DNA from: Thalassomonas actiniarum
GTDB lineage: Bacteria > Pseudomonadota > Gammaproteobacteria > Enterobacterales > Alteromonadaceae
Direction: 5' to 3'
Assembly: GCF_000948975.2 (NCBI RefSeq)
Contig: NZ_CP059735.1
Location: 5,826,603 to 5,890,602, forward strand
DNA: 64,000 bases
The notes below the pieces were generated by a model, which worked only from the letters and a program-made list of their open reading frames with translations, searched no databases and had not been told where the DNA came from. Positions 62,545 to 64,000 of the stretch are shown piece by piece. Made by a program: the position numbers and the translations under genes. Each line of letters opens with the position of its first letter. Position 1 is the stretch's first letter.

Positions 62545-64000
62545 TTAGAACTCATATTTCAGTGCTAATGACGTCGTCCGGCCGTTAATGGTACGGGCAC
62601 GGATAATGCCGTTATCCGGCACACTGCCTTCTTCGGCTTCGGTGATGCCATTGGTATCAAACAGGTTGTTGACGTTTAAAGATACCGACATGTTTTCTGT
62701 CATCATATAAGAGACAAAACCGTTTACCTGGGTATAACCGTCGAATTCCAGATCGTTATTGTCCTGGGCATAGGCGTCTGTCGTGCCGATGATACTTAAA
62801 CCGGCAGAGCCGTTGTTAAAGTTATAACGACCGATCAGAGAGTAAATGAAATCTGCCTGTCTGCGCGGAGTATTGCCAACAACATCAGCATTAATGGCAT
62901 CTTTGGTGATCTCGGCATCGGTCCAGGTGATGCTGCCGCGCACATCGAAATTACCGAAATAATAAGCTGATTCCAACTCTATGCCTTTGGCTTCATAAAC
63001 CCGGTCAAAGAACTTCTGGCTGGTGGCTTCAAAGTTCTGCTCTTCGGTTTCGGCAAAAAACGCCGTGGCAAAAAGGGAGAACTTATCCTTGCGGAATTTC
63101 ACCCCAAGTTCATATTGGTCGACTTCATCCACCGCATCCTGCTCCGCTACCGAGCCGTCACTATTGATTTTACCGTACATCAAACGGTCGGCATTGGCAC
63201 GGCCACCATGGCTGAGGTTGGCAAAAACCGCCAAGTTATCGTCAAGGAAGTAATTGGCCCCTAAGGTGTAAGAGTTATAACTCCAGTCGTAGTTGATGGG
63301 GGAAGCATTAGCAATATCTGCCGAAGACACGCTTTGCTCTGGAATAGAGATCTCGCCGTCACGGTTCATATCCACTTGTGACTGCACCGTAGCAGCATAA
63401 TAACCGCTGGCTTCGCCACTGTCGTGGCGGAAACTGGCATCTATGGTCAAATCGTCAAAGTCGGCAGAAATATTGATATAGGGCGCATCGATATCATATT
63501 CGGCATCATAAGCCCGCTGACAGCAGTTGCCCCAGTAAGGCACCCCGTAGGCATAAAGACCATTGTCGGAATAGTTGGTGCCGTCGCTGCCGACAACATC
63601 AAGCAGAGCAGCATTATCGCCTTTGACTTCCATCAGGTAAGAGTTCCACATCCAGGACATGGCAATATTCTGTGTCGATTTATAATAACCGAAGGTTACC
63701 GTGGCGTAATCAAGTTCTTTGGTCAGTTTCAGATCGTTAACAATTGAACTCAGATCTTCAATTTCAACATCAAAGGTATGGATACGCATCGCCATATCAT
63801 CGCTAAATGCCTGCCCGGCATCGGGACCATTGGCATACATCAAAGCGGCACCGTCACCGCCGATAGCGCTGGCAATAGCACTGCTGTCTTCAACGCTGGC
63901 CGGAATTAAGGAGTTATAGTTACCGCTGACATCGCTTTTTCTTAAACGGTTTTCGATGGACCAGTTATTGCCCAGTTCGAAAAAGGCTTCAAAACCTATG
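62545..64000 (-). CDS. TonB-dependent receptor, C-terminal part (start outside window)
   Basis: At least 485 codons remain open to the window edge; an internal ATG at 63843 is not the true start, as receptor-like sequence (FEAFFELGNNWSIENRL) continues upstream. Seen here is the barrel, with alternating strands and extracellular loops (NLSHGGRANADRLMYGK, LTWTDA-type strands), ending in SLALKYEF with C-terminal phenylalanine. The plug is outside the window. Its pairing with a fructokinase suggests import of sucrose or a fructose-containing oligosaccharide. Confidence 0.88.
   Translation of the reverse strand, partial: IGFEAFFELGNNWSIENRLRKSDVSGNYNSLIPASVEDSSAIASAIGGDGAALMYANGPDAGQAFSDDMAMRIHTFDVEIEDLSSIVNDLKLTKELDYATVTFGYYKSTQNIAMSWMWNSYLMEVKGDNAALLDVVGSDGTNYSDNGLYAYGVPYWGNCCQRAYDAEYDIDAPYINISADFDDLTIDASFRHDSGEASGYYAATVQSQVDMNRDGEISIPEQSVSSADIANASPINYDWSYNSYTLGANYFLDDNLAVFANLSHGGRANADRLMYGKINSDGSVAEQDAVDEVDQYELGVKFRKDKFSLFATAFFAETEEQNFEATSQKFFDRVYEAKGIELESAYYFGNFDVRGSITWTDAEITKDAINADVVGNTPRRQADFIYSLIGRYNFNNGSAGLSIIGTTDAYAQDNNDLEFDGYTQVNGFVSYMMTENMSVSLNVNNLFDTNGITEAEEGSVPDNGIIRARTINGRTTSLALKYEF

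Overview
The window looks like a chromosomal segment of a marine gammaproteobacterium of the Alteromonadales, most likely Colwelliaceae (Thalassomonas-like). The grounds are moderate GC, many TonB-dependent receptors and secreted glycan hydrolases, TPR-GGDEF proteins, orphan periplasmic binding proteins, a LruC-domain protein, a second secDF pair, and a short TACCAA-ended intergenic repeat of a type I associate with this group. This is inference from gene content; no rRNA or tRNA gene is present to anchor it.

Left part (1-13.8 kb): two secreted proteins with long helical regions and a hydrophobic stretch, one resembling XaxA/HBL-type pore-forming toxins. Then a LysR regulator, a LruC/GEVED exported protein with a lipoprotein partner, a decayed PaaI-type thioesterase, an orphan SbnA-like PLP enzyme, a family 9 glycosyltransferase, a SymE-type toxin with a structured upstream region, a LysR/SnoaL-like divergent pair and an alpha/beta hydrolase.

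Middle part (14-35 kb): a TonB receptor fed by a beta-helix lipoprotein (with Pho-box-like sites upstream), a membrane protein with a CBS-like tail, a secD-secF pair without yajC, a GST-fold protein, an orphan solute-binding protein, a small lipoprotein, a TPR-GGDEF diguanylate cyclase, and a five-copy tandem repeat. These are followed by a starch locus: a large lipoprotein pullulanase with four C-terminal beta modules, divergent from a GH97 alpha-glucosidase across a LacI-type palindrome.

Ovothiol block (35-43 kb, all minus strand): glutaredoxin-like protein, TPR-GGDEF protein, a glutamine-synthetase-fold ligase, OvoA, an OvoB-type PLP enzyme, then a solute-binding protein. OvoA plus OvoB should make the thiol-histidine core of ovothiol; the GS-fold protein has no role in the described pathway and is the most interesting lead in the window.

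Right part (43-64 kb): a TetR-controlled RND efflux pair with shared operator sequences, a ureohydrolase whose 3' end has been tandemly copied, an F5/8C-domain secreted protein, a MocR/LysE divergent pair, a MITE-like repeat, GNAT and MAPEG proteins, the recQ-like/topB pair, another solute-binding protein, an M49-like peptidase with a five-residue zinc motif, and a fructokinase next to a TonB receptor that runs off the window end (probable sucrose or fructo-oligosaccharide use).
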